From Thiomicrospira pelophila DSM 1534 (GTDB taxonomy: Bacteria; Pseudomonadota; Gammaproteobacteria; Thiomicrospirales; Thiomicrospiraceae), in assembly GCF_000711195.1 (NCBI RefSeq), contig NZ_JOMR01000001.1:62001-126000 (forward strand): DNA of 64,000 bases. Direction: 5' to 3'. Made by a program: the position numbers and the translations under genes. Below the pieces are notes generated by a model, which was not told where the DNA came from, did not search any database, and saw only the letters and a program-made list of their open reading frames with translations. Below, one piece after another: positions 29,298 to 39,618 of this stretch (position 1 is the stretch's first letter; every line of letters starts with the position of its first letter).

Positions 29298-32003
29298 TTA
29301 CTGACTGTTTAGATAAATAATAAAGTCGTGATAAGGCAAGGGGCGCGCAAAGTAATAACCCTGAAAATCATAACAACCTTGCGAAATAAGAGTCTGTCGC
29401 TGTTCTTCAGTTTCAACACCTTCTGCTAACACATGCAAACCTAAGGCTTTACCCATTGCGATAATGGTGTCGGTTAGCACTAAGCTGCTGGCTTCCTGTC
29501 CAATATCATGCACAAAACTTTGATCGATTTTGAGTTGATCTAGCGGTAATCGTTTAATGCTTGATAGCGAAGAATACCCGGTACCAAAGTCATCCATCGA
29601 AAACAGGACGCCGCGCGTTTTAAGCTGCTGCATTTTTGCAATCGTGTCTTCCAAGTCGTCCATTACCATACTTTCAGTAATTTCCAACTTTAACTGACCA
29701 GGCTGAAGTTGGAAGTGATCCAGCCAATAGCTGACCTTCTTAACAAAATCGGCTTGGCGCAACTGACGTACGCTGATATTCGCCGACAAGGTTAAATGAG
29801 TAAGAGAAGGTTGATTTTTCCACTCACTTAAACGACGACAAGCTTGCTCCAGCACCCAATCACCTATCTCAATAATTAAGCCACTGTCTTCAGCGATAGG
29901 AATAAATTGCGCCGGAGAAATAAGCCCTTGTTGAGGATGACGCCAGCGTATCAAGACTTCCGCACCACTGATTTGGTTTTGATCGTTCAGCTGGGGCTGA
30001 TAATACAGTTCAAGCTGTTTATGCTCAATCGCATAACGCAAATCTTCTTCTAACCCCAGACGGTGCTCTAACGCTTCTTGCATCTCAGGATCAAATAAAC
30101 GAATCGTATTACGACCCGCATGTTTAGCTTGATACATGGCGCTGTCAGCATTTTTTAACAATTCATCCAAGCTAATTTGATGACCGCGGAACAACGCCAC
30201 TCCAATGCTCGGGCTGCTGAAATGTTCATAATCTTTCAAGTAATAGGGCTTATTTAAACAATCGCGAATTCCTTCCGCTAAATGCTCCATTTCAAGCGAA
30301 GCTTTTTGCTCATCTCGACTTAATTCTTCATACAGAATCACGAATTCATCCCCCCCTAAACGCGCAACCGTATCAGATTCACGAGCCTGTGTACTCAAGC
30401 GTGCCGCTACTTCCAATAACAGCATATCGCCAACATCGTGGCCTTTAGTATCGTTGAGGGTTTTAAAGTTATCCAAATCAATAAACAGCAAGGCGCCGTA
30501 GTGACGTGTGCGTGCGCTGATCGCTTGTGCGTGCTCTATTCTTTCCACCAGTAATCGGCGATTGGGTAACTCGGTAAGCGGATCATAAAACGCCAGTTTA
30601 CGTATTTGCTCTTCGTCTTCTTTACGCTGGGTGATATCCAAAAATGCACCCACATAATGTGTCACACTGCCTTTCTGATCGTATACCGCAGTAATCGTCA
30701 ACCATTCAGCATAGAGTTCTCCATCTTTGCGGCGGTTCCAAATTTCACCTTTCCAACTGCCGTTGGTTTTAAGGCTTTGCCACATCTTTTGGTAAAACTC
30801 TTTGGATTGACGACCGGAACTTAAGATAGCTGGTGTTTGACCTATCACTTCTTCAGGTTCGTAACCAGTTAGACGGGTAAAGGCTTTATTAACCTTTAGA
30901 ATCTTGCCTTCCGGGCTGGTGATGGTAATGCCCTCTTGCACATCAAACGCGGTCGCGGCAATGCGCAATTCTTCACGGTTACGTAATACCGAAAACAACG
31001 TCCAACCAAGTAGAACAATTAAAATGGTGGTGACCGAGACATTATTCACCAAATCTTGATTCAGCCCGTCCAATAAGGGCGCGGGCGACAAGGCAACTAA
31101 ATAGGCGGCGTTATGTCCTTCAATATCGTTGATTGCCAAAAAACTTGCGACTTGATATTGACCGTTTAACCGGAAAGGCAAAGCAAAACTTTGCCCGAGC
31201 TCCATATTGCGCAATACATAGGTATTAGTTTGTAACTTTTTGCCAGCTTGATGCGCATAATCGGTTAAATCGGTCGAGGCATTCGGCAACTTTTGCTTTG
31301 GATTTTCTTGCAACCAGGCCTGGTTGAAGAAGCTAGGCACATAATAGGATTTATAAGCTTCAAACACCGCCGCCTGTACACGCCAGTTCAGTACCAGCGC
31401 GTATTCGCGAGAACTATCCAACAATGCAATGTCTTTGCGTAAGGTTTCAAACGCATTACTAAACTCGACCGAACCTAAATGCTGACCATTATGAATAATC
31501 GGATAAATACTGCGAAAACCCGGTAAAACTCGCCCCAGCTCAAAACCCGATGTTGGATTTAAATGGGTATTGGACAAACGAAACGATTCACGCAAACTGG
31601 TTAAATCATCCCCATATTCTAGCGGCGAGTGCATGCGCAATAAGCTGACATTATTCGGCAGCGTAAACTGAAACTGATGCACGCCTTGCTGCGAAAGTTG
31701 ATCGTAAATCGGTTTTAGTTGCTCAAACAAAGCCGAGCGTGCTTGATCTCGTTTGGACGGGATTTGCGCTTTTTTCAAAAGGTCGAGAATAGCCGGCTGC
31801 ATAATATAGGTTTGAAAATACGCATCTTTGCCGCGTTGCTGCAACTGCTGAACAGCTGACCAGGTCACGTTTAGATCAGCAATTTGGCGCTGGGTATAGT
31901 TGTGCTGCTCTACATCCACCCGATAAGTAAAGTAATAGACACCTAAGCTCCAAACCGTGATCAGCAATAGGCCAATTAAGATGGCCAAACGTTTAGTCGA
32001 CAC
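29298..32003 (-). CDS. Membrane PAS-GGDEF-EAL c-di-GMP signalling protein
   Basis: A 901-residue sensor: membrane helix 1 (about 7-28), a periplasmic Cache-like sensory domain (about 30-320), helix 2 (about 323-342), a PAS domain (about 350-465), GGDEF at about 549-553 and an EAL domain with EVL near 679. The GGDEF motif is intact and has the inhibitory RxxD site (RESD) five residues ahead. The EAL residues DDFGTGYSSL, LKIDQSF and AEGVETEEQ are kept, so both making and breaking of c-di-GMP are possible. One repeat copy encodes NQAW in the sensory domain. It is a single-gene unit. Confidence 0.93.
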   Translation of the reverse strand: MSTKRLAILIGLLLITVWSLGVYYFTYRVDVEQHNYTQRQIADLNVTWSAVQQLQQRGKDAYFQTYIMQPAILDLLKKAQIPSKRDQARSALFEQLKPIYDQLSQQGVHQFQFTLPNNVSLLRMHSPLEYGDDLTSLRESFRLSNTHLNPTSGFELGRVLPGFRSIYPIIHNGQHLGSVEFSNAFETLRKDIALLDSSREYALVLNWRVQAAVFEAYKSYYVPSFFNQAWLQENPKQKLPNASTDLTDYAHQAGKKLQTNTYVLRNMELGQSFALPFRLNGQYQVASFLAINDIEGHNAAYLVALSPAPLLDGLNQDLVNNVSVTTILIVLLGWTLFSVLRNREELRIAATAFDVQEGITITSPEGKILKVNKAFTRLTGYEPEEVIGQTPAILSSGRQSKEFYQKMWQSLKTNGSWKGEIWNRRKDGELYAEWLTITAVYDQKGSVTHYVGAFLDITQRKEDEEQIRKLAFYDPLTELPNRRLLVERIEHAQAISARTRHYGALLFIDLDNFKTLNDTKGHDVGDMLLLEVAARLSTQARESDTVARLGGDEFVILYEELSRDEQKASLEMEHLAEGIRDCLNKPYYLKDYEHFSSPSIGVALFRGHQISLDELLKNADSAMYQAKHAGRNTIRLFDPEMQEALEHRLGLEEDLRYAIEHKQLELYYQPQLNDQNQISGAEVLIRWRHPQQGLISPAQFIPIAEDSGLIIEIGDWVLEQACRRLSEWKNQPSLTHLTLSANISVRQLRQADFVKKVSYWLDHFQLQPGQLKLEITESMVMDDLEDTIAKMQQLKTRGVLFSMDDFGTGYSSLSSIKRLPLDQLKIDQSFVHDIGQEASSLVLTDTIIAMGKALGLHVLAEGVETEEQRQTLISQGCYDFQGYYFARPLPYHDFIIYLNSQ
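31313..31324. repeat. ACCAGGCCTGGT palindrome, in GGDEF/EAL gene
   Basis: Perfect 12-mer (16-bp with CA/TG flanks) encoding Gln-Ala-Trp (FNQAWLQE) in the periplasmic domain. Confidence 0.9.
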
Positions 32004-32208
32004 ACTTACTCCAATTCACCAAAATAGCCGCCCCTATCGATAATTAAGACTTAAATTCTTCTTATGAGTCAATCTGTTAACCAATTATACAATCTAACAT
32101 TGTATGAAAAAGGATTATAGCAGGCTGAATTAAACCCTATATTTGACCTTTCACTTATATAAGCCTTACTATAAAAAACCCTCTCTATTCTTATTTAAAG
32201 GCAAGTTT

Positions 32209-33891
32209 ATGTATAACCAAGCCAGAACCGGTGTGCTGAAGGGCATGAACCCTCTTTTAACCGTTTCATCCTTTGTGATGATTGGCTTGGCATTAGTATT
32301 TGTCGGATTTTACACCCAGCAAAGTGCGGACGTGATTTATGGCTTGCGCGATTTTTTAAATCCGTTTTTAGAATGGTATTACGTCGCGCTGGTGGCGTTT
32401 ATGTTGTTCTTTATGATTTGGCTGGGCGTGGGTCGTTTTAAAAATGTACGTTTAGGCAATGACGACGAACAACCTGAATTTAGCTTTTTCTCTTGGATTA
32501 GCATGTTATTTGCGGCCGGAACCGGTATCGGCATTTTGTTCTGGTCGGTCGCGCAACCGATTATGCAATTTCAAACCAATCCCTTTATGGATCATGGTAT
32601 GACGCCCGAAGCCGCCGTGATCGCGATGCGCTTATCATTCTTCCATTGGGGCATAAATGGCTGGGCCATTTTTTCGTTTGTTGCCTTGGTAATGGCCTAT
32701 TTTGCATTTCGGCACAACTTACCCCTAACGGTTCGCTCCACTCTTTATCCGTTGCTAGGCGAACGTGTACGTGGACCAATTGGTGATATGGTCGATTTGC
32801 TAGCTGTATTTGCCACAGTGTTTGGGATTGCCACCACCTTGGGCTTAGGTATCCAACAAATGAATGCCGGCCTGAACCAAGTATTTGGTTTAACCGACTC
32901 CTTACAACTTCAACTCACTGTTATCGCTGTGGTTATGGGGATTGCGACCTTCTCGGTTTTATCCGGCGTTAATCGCGGTGTGCGCTTATTGTCTGAACTG
33001 AACTTCTGGCTGAGCTTATTGGCCGTAAGTTTTATGTTGTTGTGGGGCCCGACCCAATACTTAATCGGCTTAACACTCGAAGCCACCGGCGATTATATTC
33101 AAAACATTATCCGCATGACATTCCACACGAACGTCACCTATGGCAGCAGCTGGCAGGCTGATTGGACCGTGTTTTTTTGGGGTTGGTGGCTAGCTTGGTC
33201 GCCCTTTGTGGGCATGTTTATCGCACGTATTTCTCGCGGCCGAACCTTTCGTGAATTCGTCGCGGGTGTCTTACTTGTACCCACCGGGATCACGATTATT
33301 TGGATTGGCTTATTTGGCGGTACGGCCTTATACCAGGAATTATTTGGCATGGGTGGCGTGATTGCCGCGGTCGAACAAGATGTATCGACCGCCTTATTCG
33401 TGATGATTAATGGCATGCAGCTCGGCGCCATTGCGCCTTGGGTATCAGGCCTATTGCTCTTATTAATTGGTACCTATTTAATCACCTCGGCCAATGCTGG
33501 CACTCTAGTGATTAACACCATTTTATCGGGCGGGGATATCAATCCGCCGGTTTTGCATCGTTTTATGTGGGGGGTATTTTTAGCGTTATTAACGGCCGTG
33601 TTGCTTGTCGCTGGTGGATTATCGATTTTACAATCCGCCGTCATCGCGGCCGCCATGCCATTTTCGTTGATCGTATTGGCGATGATTGCCAGCCTATTAC
33701 AAGCGCTGAAACAAGAGAAATTCGCTGCACGCACGGGTGGTCGCAGTATATCGCCGGCCGAACCATGGGCTATCAGCGAAATCACCGACGATGAGGCTCG
33801 TGTATTTGAAAAAGTTAAAGCCGCACATGAGCGTTTAGGCACTCGCACTGAATCTGATGAAACTGGGCCAGAAGAAGATAAAAAATCTTAA
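32209..33891 (+). CDS. BCCT-family transporter
   Basis: A 560-residue inner-membrane carrier of the betaine/carnitine/choline family, with about 12 membrane helices. Family marks: GTGIGILFWSVAQP, FFHWGINGWAIFSF, GIQQMNAGL, and WWLAWSPFVGMFIARISRGRTFREFV. The usual FHWGLHAW and VAEP motifs read GINGW and VAQP here, so the substrate may differ from glycine betaine. The start at 32209 (MYNQARTGV) has AAAGGCAAG upstream; the frame is open to 32143 but that part is not conserved-looking. It probably imports an osmolyte or other quaternary amine. Confidence 0.88.
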   Translation: MYNQARTGVLKGMNPLLTVSSFVMIGLALVFVGFYTQQSADVIYGLRDFLNPFLEWYYVALVAFMLFFMIWLGVGRFKNVRLGNDDEQPEFSFFSWISMLFAAGTGIGILFWSVAQPIMQFQTNPFMDHGMTPEAAVIAMRLSFFHWGINGWAIFSFVALVMAYFAFRHNLPLTVRSTLYPLLGERVRGPIGDMVDLLAVFATVFGIATTLGLGIQQMNAGLNQVFGLTDSLQLQLTVIAVVMGIATFSVLSGVNRGVRLLSELNFWLSLLAVSFMLLWGPTQYLIGLTLEATGDYIQNIIRMTFHTNVTYGSSWQADWTVFFWGWWLAWSPFVGMFIARISRGRTFREFVAGVLLVPTGITIIWIGLFGGTALYQELFGMGGVIAAVEQDVSTALFVMINGMQLGAIAPWVSGLLLLLIGTYLITSANAGTLVINTILSGGDINPPVLHRFMWGVFLALLTAVLLVAGGLSILQSAVIAAAMPFSLIVLAMIASLLQALKQEKFAARTGGRSISPAEPWAISEITDDEARVFEKVKAAHERLGTRTESDETGPEEDKKS

Positions 33892-33900
33892 ACCAGACCT

Positions 33901-34188
33901 TTAATCTGATGTAGAACCGTCATTTGAACTGGTTTCGCGCCCAGCGCGCAGTACAAGCAAATGTTGTTTGCCTTTGGCACGTTGTGCCCGCACAACATCC
34001 AGTTTGTTTTGCAGATTTTCACGTGCCTCAGCGACATCGGTGACCTCTAGTTGCGCAATCAACTCTTGTTCTTTCTGCTTCAATTGTTTTAAGATTTTTC
34101 GTAGTGATTTCAAGTCTTGGCGCTGTTGTTTCAGATCAGCATTAAAAAAATCCATCAACTTTTTGAGCATTTTCTTAAGTTTCATCAC
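33901..34188 (-). CDS. Small charged coiled-coil protein of unknown function
   Basis: A 95-residue, highly charged, largely helical protein without signal peptide or membrane helix. Lys/Leu/Gln heptads in 5-45 and 50-80 suggest a coiled coil, with a Ser/Asp-rich tail. I do not recognise it. It ends 9 bases from the convergent BCCT gene, with no terminator between. GGAGACGG lies just before the start. It may be in one transcript with the transporter gene upstream. Confidence 0.55.
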   Translation of the reverse strand: MMKLKKMLKKLMDFFNADLKQQRQDLKSLRKILKQLKQKEQELIAQLEVTDVAEARENLQNKLDVVRAQRAKGKQHLLVLRAGRETSSNDGSTSD

Positions 34189-34263
34189 CGTCTCCTTGGG
34201 TTTGGCGCGAATTGAACAGGGTATTTAATTCAACAACCGGTAACCTCGAATACAAACCTCAGC

Positions 34264-36060
34264 CTAACCATTTTGTGCTTTTGCCAAACTTTCAATTTCT
34301 TGACTGTCGAGCGCGAGGGTTTGTGAACTGCGCATATCGGGATCGATCAATAAAGCACGCGCCGCTTTAATTAAATGCTTAGCTAACTCCATGACATAAC
34401 TCTCGTCGTTCATGACCGAGGTGGCAACCTGAGCTTGAATATGACGGCTGCGAATCAATTCGTCCAAACTATCCATAAGTTGCTGACTGGATTTTTCTTG
34501 AGCCAGTGTAAGCGCATCCAATGATAACGAGGTGACATTTTCAGGATGTTTCAAAATATCGCGTAATTCGCGCAATAACTTAGCAATTTGCAAACGCATC
34601 GTATCATATTGCTCACGCACCGCTAACTGACTCGACACGCCATAACGCGACAAGTTTTTATGCATGTGTTTCATGGCTTTGGTGGCTTCAACAATACTTC
34701 GACTGGCTTGGCGCAACACATAAAGCTCTTCGGTTGCTTCACGCGTCAACTCTCTTGTTTGCGCCTCGCCAATAAAGGCCACGATTGCGCTGTGCAAACT
34801 TTTGATTTTGTTTTCATAGGCATCATCCAAGTCCAGCGGCATAATACGACGCGTGTACTTAACCGCATCAGCCAACGACTCATCTGAATCAATCACCGCG
34901 CGGCGCAAACTGATGCCGTGCGCCAATAAACCATAGGCATTATCAAACAGGTGTTGCACTTCTTTACGCACCGCGCCGACTGAAGTTGACGGAGTCTCAA
35001 GTGCATCTGGATACAAGTACAAGGGTTGCTCTGAACCGGCTGGCACAAAATTAATATAGCGAATCAACGCGGCCTCTAACTTGTATAGAAACGGCCACAA
35101 TAACAGCACGCCGAGCAAGTTAAATAAGGTATGAAATAACGCGAGTTTTAATAAATAGTTATCGTCATTAATGCCCATCCAAGCCGCCATATGATCAACC
35201 AACCAGATAAATTGATTGATAAAACTAATCGCGACCACCGCCGTGATCACATTAAACACCACATGCGCGACCGCTAAACGCTTGCCGCTTAAATTCGCCG
35301 CCAAACCGCCCATTACTGTAGTGATCGTCGTGCCTAAATTGGCACCAATTGCGAGCGCCAAGGCATTTTCGTAACTCACCTGCCCGGTTGCTAGGGCCGC
35401 AATAATCACCAATAAAGTCGCATGACTCGACTGCATGATCACCGTCACCACCATGCCGATTAAGGTAAACAGCAACACACCCACCAGGCCTGGTAGCGCG
35501 TATTGCGCCAAGTTCACGCCCGACTGAAACACCTCAAAACCAGATTTCATGTAGTGAATACCCAGGAACAAAAAGCCAATCCCCAGCAACACATAACCCA
35601 AGCCTTTCAGTGTTTTGCTTTTTTGCATAAACAAGATCACACCAAACACAATCGCGGGCATGGCATAAGCACCAATATCCACTTTTAGACCAAAACCGGC
35701 AATCAGCCAAGCGCCCGTAGTCGTGCCAATATTGGCCCCCATAATAATGCCGATACCCGCCGCCAAGGTAATCATTTCGGCGCTGACAAACGATAGGGTA
35801 ATTAAGGAGACTAGCGAACTGGACTGCATTAAGGTGGTGGCGGTCATGCCAAAGGTGACACTTTTCCAAGATCGACTGGTCGATACGCGTAACAAACTTT
35901 CTAGCGTACCACCGGTAAACGCCTTAAAACCTTCTTCTAAACAAACCATGCCGAATAAAAACAACGCAATGCCGGCGGCGATTTCTTTAAAATCCGGACT
36001 AATCCAAAAGCCATAAGCCAACAAAACTAAAATTACCGGAAATAAAAAGCGTTTTAGCAT
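34264..36060 (-). CDS. Na+/phosphate cotransporter family protein with PhoU-like tail
   Basis: A 598-residue membrane protein of the NptA/YjbB (PNaS) family. The two inverted repeats carry MQSSSLVS and MQSSHATL, with GANIGTT and GANLGTT, the signature pairs of this carrier. The C-terminal 220 residues form a PhoU-like helical domain (from about 365). It probably moves phosphate with sodium; in bacteria such proteins can act as exporters. One repeat copy encodes LPGLVG in a loop between transmembrane helices. Confidence 0.88.
   Translation of the reverse strand: MLKRFLFPVILVLLAYGFWISPDFKEIAAGIALFLFGMVCLEEGFKAFTGGTLESLLRVSTSRSWKSVTFGMTATTLMQSSSLVSLITLSFVSAEMITLAAGIGIIMGANIGTTTGAWLIAGFGLKVDIGAYAMPAIVFGVILFMQKSKTLKGLGYVLLGIGFLFLGIHYMKSGFEVFQSGVNLAQYALPGLVGVLLFTLIGMVVTVIMQSSHATLLVIIAALATGQVSYENALALAIGANLGTTITTVMGGLAANLSGKRLAVAHVVFNVITAVVAISFINQFIWLVDHMAAWMGINDDNYLLKLALFHTLFNLLGVLLLWPFLYKLEAALIRYINFVPAGSEQPLYLYPDALETPSTSVGAVRKEVQHLFDNAYGLLAHGISLRRAVIDSDESLADAVKYTRRIMPLDLDDAYENKIKSLHSAIVAFIGEAQTRELTREATEELYVLRQASRSIVEATKAMKHMHKNLSRYGVSSQLAVREQYDTMRLQIAKLLRELRDILKHPENVTSLSLDALTLAQEKSSQQLMDSLDELIRSRHIQAQVATSVMNDESYVMELAKHLIKAARALLIDPDMRSSQTLALDSQEIESLAKAQNG
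35483..35494. repeat. ACCAGGCCTGGT palindrome, in Na/Pi transporter gene
   Basis: Perfect 12-mer encoding Pro-Gly-Leu-Val. Confidence 0.9.
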
Positions 36061-36126
36061 GATGTGTTCTCAATAAAAGCGTTAATGAATGCCCAAAAGG
36101 CTGTCCTGAAAGCCAGGTCGCCCACT

Positions 36127-38274
36127 TTATTCTGCTAATTTGGTGGCAGGCTGAACTAAGCGATCCACGGCCGGATAATCAATTTTACCGGTGCCTAATA
36201 ATGGAATCTGATCCACCACTAAAATGGTTTTCGGCGTTGCCAATTCGGTTAAGCCCGCTTCTCGCAACGCTTGTACCACCTGTTGTTTGCTCAAGCTTGA
36301 ATCATCCGTCACCAAAGCAATGCGTTCGCCTTTATGTGGGTCGGGCAAACGCACCGCCACCGCTTGACCTTGCTGACAATAGGAAGCTATCGCGCTTTCA
36401 ATCGCCGCCAGCGACACCATTTCGCCGCCAATTTTGGCAAAGCGTTTGGCGCGCCCTAAAATCGTCACAAAACCAAACTCGTCAATCTCTACGATATCAC
36501 CGGTATCGTGCCAGCCATCGGGTGGCGGCACCAGCACACCGGGCTCATCCGCCATAAAGTAACCCAACATAATATTTGGGCCTTTTACCCACAAACGCTG
36601 GCCTTCCTCCAGGCCTGGTATCGACTCTAAGCGGTACTCCACACCCGGCACAAACTGACCCACACTACCGTGCTGACACATTTGTGGAATATTCACCGCC
36701 AACACCGGCGCGGTTTCGGTAACCCCGTAACCTTCAAAAATAGGTTTATGGAATTTATCCGCATATAAACGTCGCGTGTCGGATCTGAGTTTTTCCGCCC
36801 CCGCTACCAGGGCATCAATACTGTAAAAGTCATACGCATCAGCTTGGCGCGCGTAACCGTTATAAAACGTATCGGTCGCAAAAAACAAGCGCGCATTCGT
36901 CTGGTAAATGCGCTCTGGAATCACATGGTAATGCAAAGGTGTCGGATGCAACTCAACCCGCGCGCCATTTAGTAATGGCCACAACAAACCTGCTGTCAGG
37001 CCAAAACTGTGAAAAGTCGGCAAGGCATTAAACACACCATCGTTGGGTAATAATGCAAACATGGCGCTAATTTGCTCCACATTGCTGATTAAATTTTGGT
37101 GGGATAACACCACCGCTTTGGGTGCGCCTTCCGAACCCGAGGTAAACAAAATCACTGCGGCTTTATCGGCCGCCACCAGGCCTGGTAGTCGGTGTTTTGA
37201 ACGCATTAACGCGCGTAATTTGGTGCCCAAACCGATCTGTTCGCGAATATCTTCTAAATACACCAGCTCAACTTGTTCTGCTAAAGACTCGGCCAGCTCC
37301 TCTAAACCCGCTAACTCAATAAACTTGCGCGAGGTTAAAACCGTTTGCAGTTGAGCCGTCTGGCAAGCGGATTTAATCGCGCGTTCTCCAGCGGTAAAGT
37401 TTAATAACGCCGGCACTTTGCCATAAGCCTGCAAAGCAAAAAAGGTCGCCGCCATGCCCGCGACATTCGGCAATAACACACCAATATGGGTTTGTGACGC
37501 GCAACGTTCCGATAAAGCCAAACCCAGCACCCGCCCGGCCAGAACTAACTTGCTCAAACTCAATTCCGTGCCCTGCGCATCCGCCACCGAATACTGAGTT
37601 TGAGGATAGGTTTTTTGTGCCTCCAGTAAGGCTTGCCATAAGCTCTTAGGCTGATAACGCGCATAAAACTGCGAGTCACGCATGATTTTATAAAGCGCAT
37701 GTTTTAATAAAGCATGACGTTCGTGCGCTTTAAGATCAGCCGGAACTGCCAGGCTTTGTGCAGGTAACACCGTGATCCGGATTTTGGGAAACCAGCGCCG
37801 CCAAGTCCAGCGCACACGACCATCTAAATAAGACAACTTGCTAAATTGGGCGCCATCAATCTGTACTGGCAAAATCGCCGCATTGGTTTTACTGGCGACC
37901 AAAGCGGTGCCTTCGTAAACCTTCATTAAACCGCCAGTGGTGGTGATACGCCCTTCGGGGAAAATCATGCCTTGCTTGCCGGCTTTAAGCGCCTGAATCA
38001 TATGTTTGGCCGCCAACGGACTGTGCATATCGACTTCGATAAACGACGCCATTTTCAAAATCCAGCGTTTCCAACCGCCGGTGTGGCTGGCGTGAATCAT
38101 AAAGTGGGTGCGCCCGGGAATAAACAAATCGATTAAAGGACCATCTATGAGAGACTGGTGATTCGCCACAATCAGCAAAGGCTGAGTCGACTGATCAACC
38201 GCCTCATAATGTTCTAATCCACGCACCTCAATGCGATATAGAATTTTAAACAGCCACTTAAACACCCATTTCAT
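36127..38274 (-). CDS. aas: Bifunctional acyltransferase/acyl-ACP synthetase (Aas type)
   Basis: A 715-residue two-domain enzyme that re-acylates lysophospholipids. The N-terminal PlsC-type acyltransferase has NHQSLID at 38-44 and FPEGR at 105-109. The C-terminal AMP-forming ligase has ILFTSGSEGAPKAVVLSHQN near 385 and FEGYGVTETAPVLAVN. Compared with the usual NHxSxLD, the motif NHxxxxD is kept. It lies 42 bases downstream of lplT on the same strand; the pair forms the lysophospholipid repair system known from E. coli. Two repeat copies encode LPGLVA and IPGLEE. Confidence 0.93.
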   Translation of the reverse strand: MKWVFKWLFKILYRIEVRGLEHYEAVDQSTQPLLIVANHQSLIDGPLIDLFIPGRTHFMIHASHTGGWKRWILKMASFIEVDMHSPLAAKHMIQALKAGKQGMIFPEGRITTTGGLMKVYEGTALVASKTNAAILPVQIDGAQFSKLSYLDGRVRWTWRRWFPKIRITVLPAQSLAVPADLKAHERHALLKHALYKIMRDSQFYARYQPKSLWQALLEAQKTYPQTQYSVADAQGTELSLSKLVLAGRVLGLALSERCASQTHIGVLLPNVAGMAATFFALQAYGKVPALLNFTAGERAIKSACQTAQLQTVLTSRKFIELAGLEELAESLAEQVELVYLEDIREQIGLGTKLRALMRSKHRLPGLVAADKAAVILFTSGSEGAPKAVVLSHQNLISNVEQISAMFALLPNDGVFNALPTFHSFGLTAGLLWPLLNGARVELHPTPLHYHVIPERIYQTNARLFFATDTFYNGYARQADAYDFYSIDALVAGAEKLRSDTRRLYADKFHKPIFEGYGVTETAPVLAVNIPQMCQHGSVGQFVPGVEYRLESIPGLEEGQRLWVKGPNIMLGYFMADEPGVLVPPPDGWHDTGDIVEIDEFGFVTILGRAKRFAKIGGEMVSLAAIESAIASYCQQGQAVAVRLPDPHKGERIALVTDDSSLSKQQVVQALREAGLTELATPKTILVVDQIPLLGTGKIDYPAVDRLVQPATKLAE
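36609..36619. repeat. CCAGGCCTGGT palindrome (11 of 12 bases), in aas
   Basis: Inner CCAGGCCTGG palindrome is perfect; the first base is T instead of A. It encodes Pro-Gly-Leu. Confidence 0.75.
37175..37186. repeat. ACCAGGCCTGGT palindrome, in aas
   Basis: Perfect 12-mer encoding Pro-Gly-Leu-Val (RLPGLVAADK). Confidence 0.9.
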
Positions 38275-38316
38275 AATTCACCTTTTGCTTTGTTCAATCA
38301 GCCTTTCTGCCTATTA

Positions 38317-39591
38317 TCAGCCCAATAAGTTCACGCGCCCGCGCCAACGCTTTTCCCAAAAGGCAAAAGCTAACATAATCAAAATCAAGCCCGCACCCAG
38401 CTGTAACCAATCGCCGCCCAACATATACCCTGCCATAATCGCCAAGGCGGACAACACCATAAACAAGGCGTTCATCACATTATTTAACGCAAACGCGCGT
38501 GCGCGTTGCGTTTCCGGTACTTGACGCTGTAGCTGGGTATACAAAGGCACACAATAAGCGCCGCCTAAAATCGCCAGCCATAATAAATCAAACACCACCC
38601 GGTTGCCCGGCCATTGACTTAAGTATTCGCGCCAGTTTAGTAACTGCTCAGGCACATTCACCGCGCTGGTCGCCCATAATGCATCCGCCAAGGCCAAGGC
38701 CATTAAAGCCAACAAATACGGTTGATAACGCAAACGCGTGCGACCGGCTAAATGCCAGTTAATTAACCACGCGCCCAAACCGAACCCAAGCGCAAATAAC
38801 GCCATAAACAAGACCGCGACCTGTTCGTCCGCGTATAAATAGTCCTTTACCCAAACCGGAAACTGGCTGAGTAACGAGGCGCCAATAAACCAAAAAAACG
38901 AAATCGACACCACAATAAAACCGCGCCCATCTCCAAAACCTTTAAATACCTCCCGATAAGGCGACCACCAGGCCTGGTTTAATGTCACGGCCTCTGGATG
39001 CGGAGCTGAATCGACTTGGCGACTGGCGGCATAACCGATCAAGGCAAAACTAATCATGATGGCGCTGACCCAAAGCAAGCCTTGATCGCCCAATATTAAA
39101 AAGCCGCCTAATAAAGTGCCCAATAAAATCGCCGCAAAAGTCGAGCCGCTAAACCAAGCGTTCGCTTGCATTAAGCGTTCAGCATCCACCTGTTCGGGCA
39201 AAATCGAATATTTAATCGGCCCAAAAAACGCCGACTGCACCCCCAATAAAAACAACACCGCCAACATAAAACCAATATCGCCACTAAAAAACGCCAACGA
39301 ACCCAGCAACATAATTAAAATTTCGGCGAGCTTGATTTTGCGCATCAGCCAAACCTTATCCCAACGATCGGCCAACTGACCACCCCAGGGCGAAAACAAA
39401 AAAAACGGCAAAATAAATAACCCCGCCGCCAGCGTAATCGTGAGCGCCGAATTGGAATCGTGCAATAAACGATAGGTAATCAAAATCACCAAGGCGTTTT
39501 TAAACAAGTTATCGTTAAACGCCCCCAAAAATTGCACCACAAATAAGGCAAAAAACTGAGGCTGACGAATTAAATTAGCGGCGCTGATCAT
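38317..39591 (-). CDS. lplT: Lysophospholipid transporter LplT (MFS)
   Basis: A 424-residue major-facilitator protein with 12 predicted membrane helices that flips lysophospholipids into the inner leaflet for Aas. The N-terminal FALFVVQFLGAFNDNLFKNALVIL block is the family hallmark, and QSAFFGPIKYSILPE follows in helix four's region. Its position directly before aas makes the assignment firm. AAGGAAT lies seven bases before the ATG. One repeat copy encodes LNQAWWSPY in the central cytoplasmic loop. Confidence 0.94.
   Translation of the reverse strand: MISAANLIRQPQFFALFVVQFLGAFNDNLFKNALVILITYRLLHDSNSALTITLAAGLFILPFFLFSPWGGQLADRWDKVWLMRKIKLAEILIMLLGSLAFFSGDIGFMLAVLFLLGVQSAFFGPIKYSILPEQVDAERLMQANAWFSGSTFAAILLGTLLGGFLILGDQGLLWVSAIMISFALIGYAASRQVDSAPHPEAVTLNQAWWSPYREVFKGFGDGRGFIVVSISFFWFIGASLLSQFPVWVKDYLYADEQVAVLFMALFALGFGLGAWLINWHLAGRTRLRYQPYLLALMALALADALWATSAVNVPEQLLNWREYLSQWPGNRVVFDLLWLAILGGAYCVPLYTQLQRQVPETQRARAFALNNVMNALFMVLSALAIMAGYMLGGDWLQLGAGLILIMLAFAFWEKRWRGRVNLLG
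38967..38978. repeat. ACCAGGCCTGGT palindrome, in lplT
   Basis: Perfect 12-mer encoding Gln-Ala-Trp in the central loop of LplT. Confidence 0.9.
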
Positions 39592-39618
39592 GGGCGATTC
39601 CTTTTTAGCTGAGTTGGC

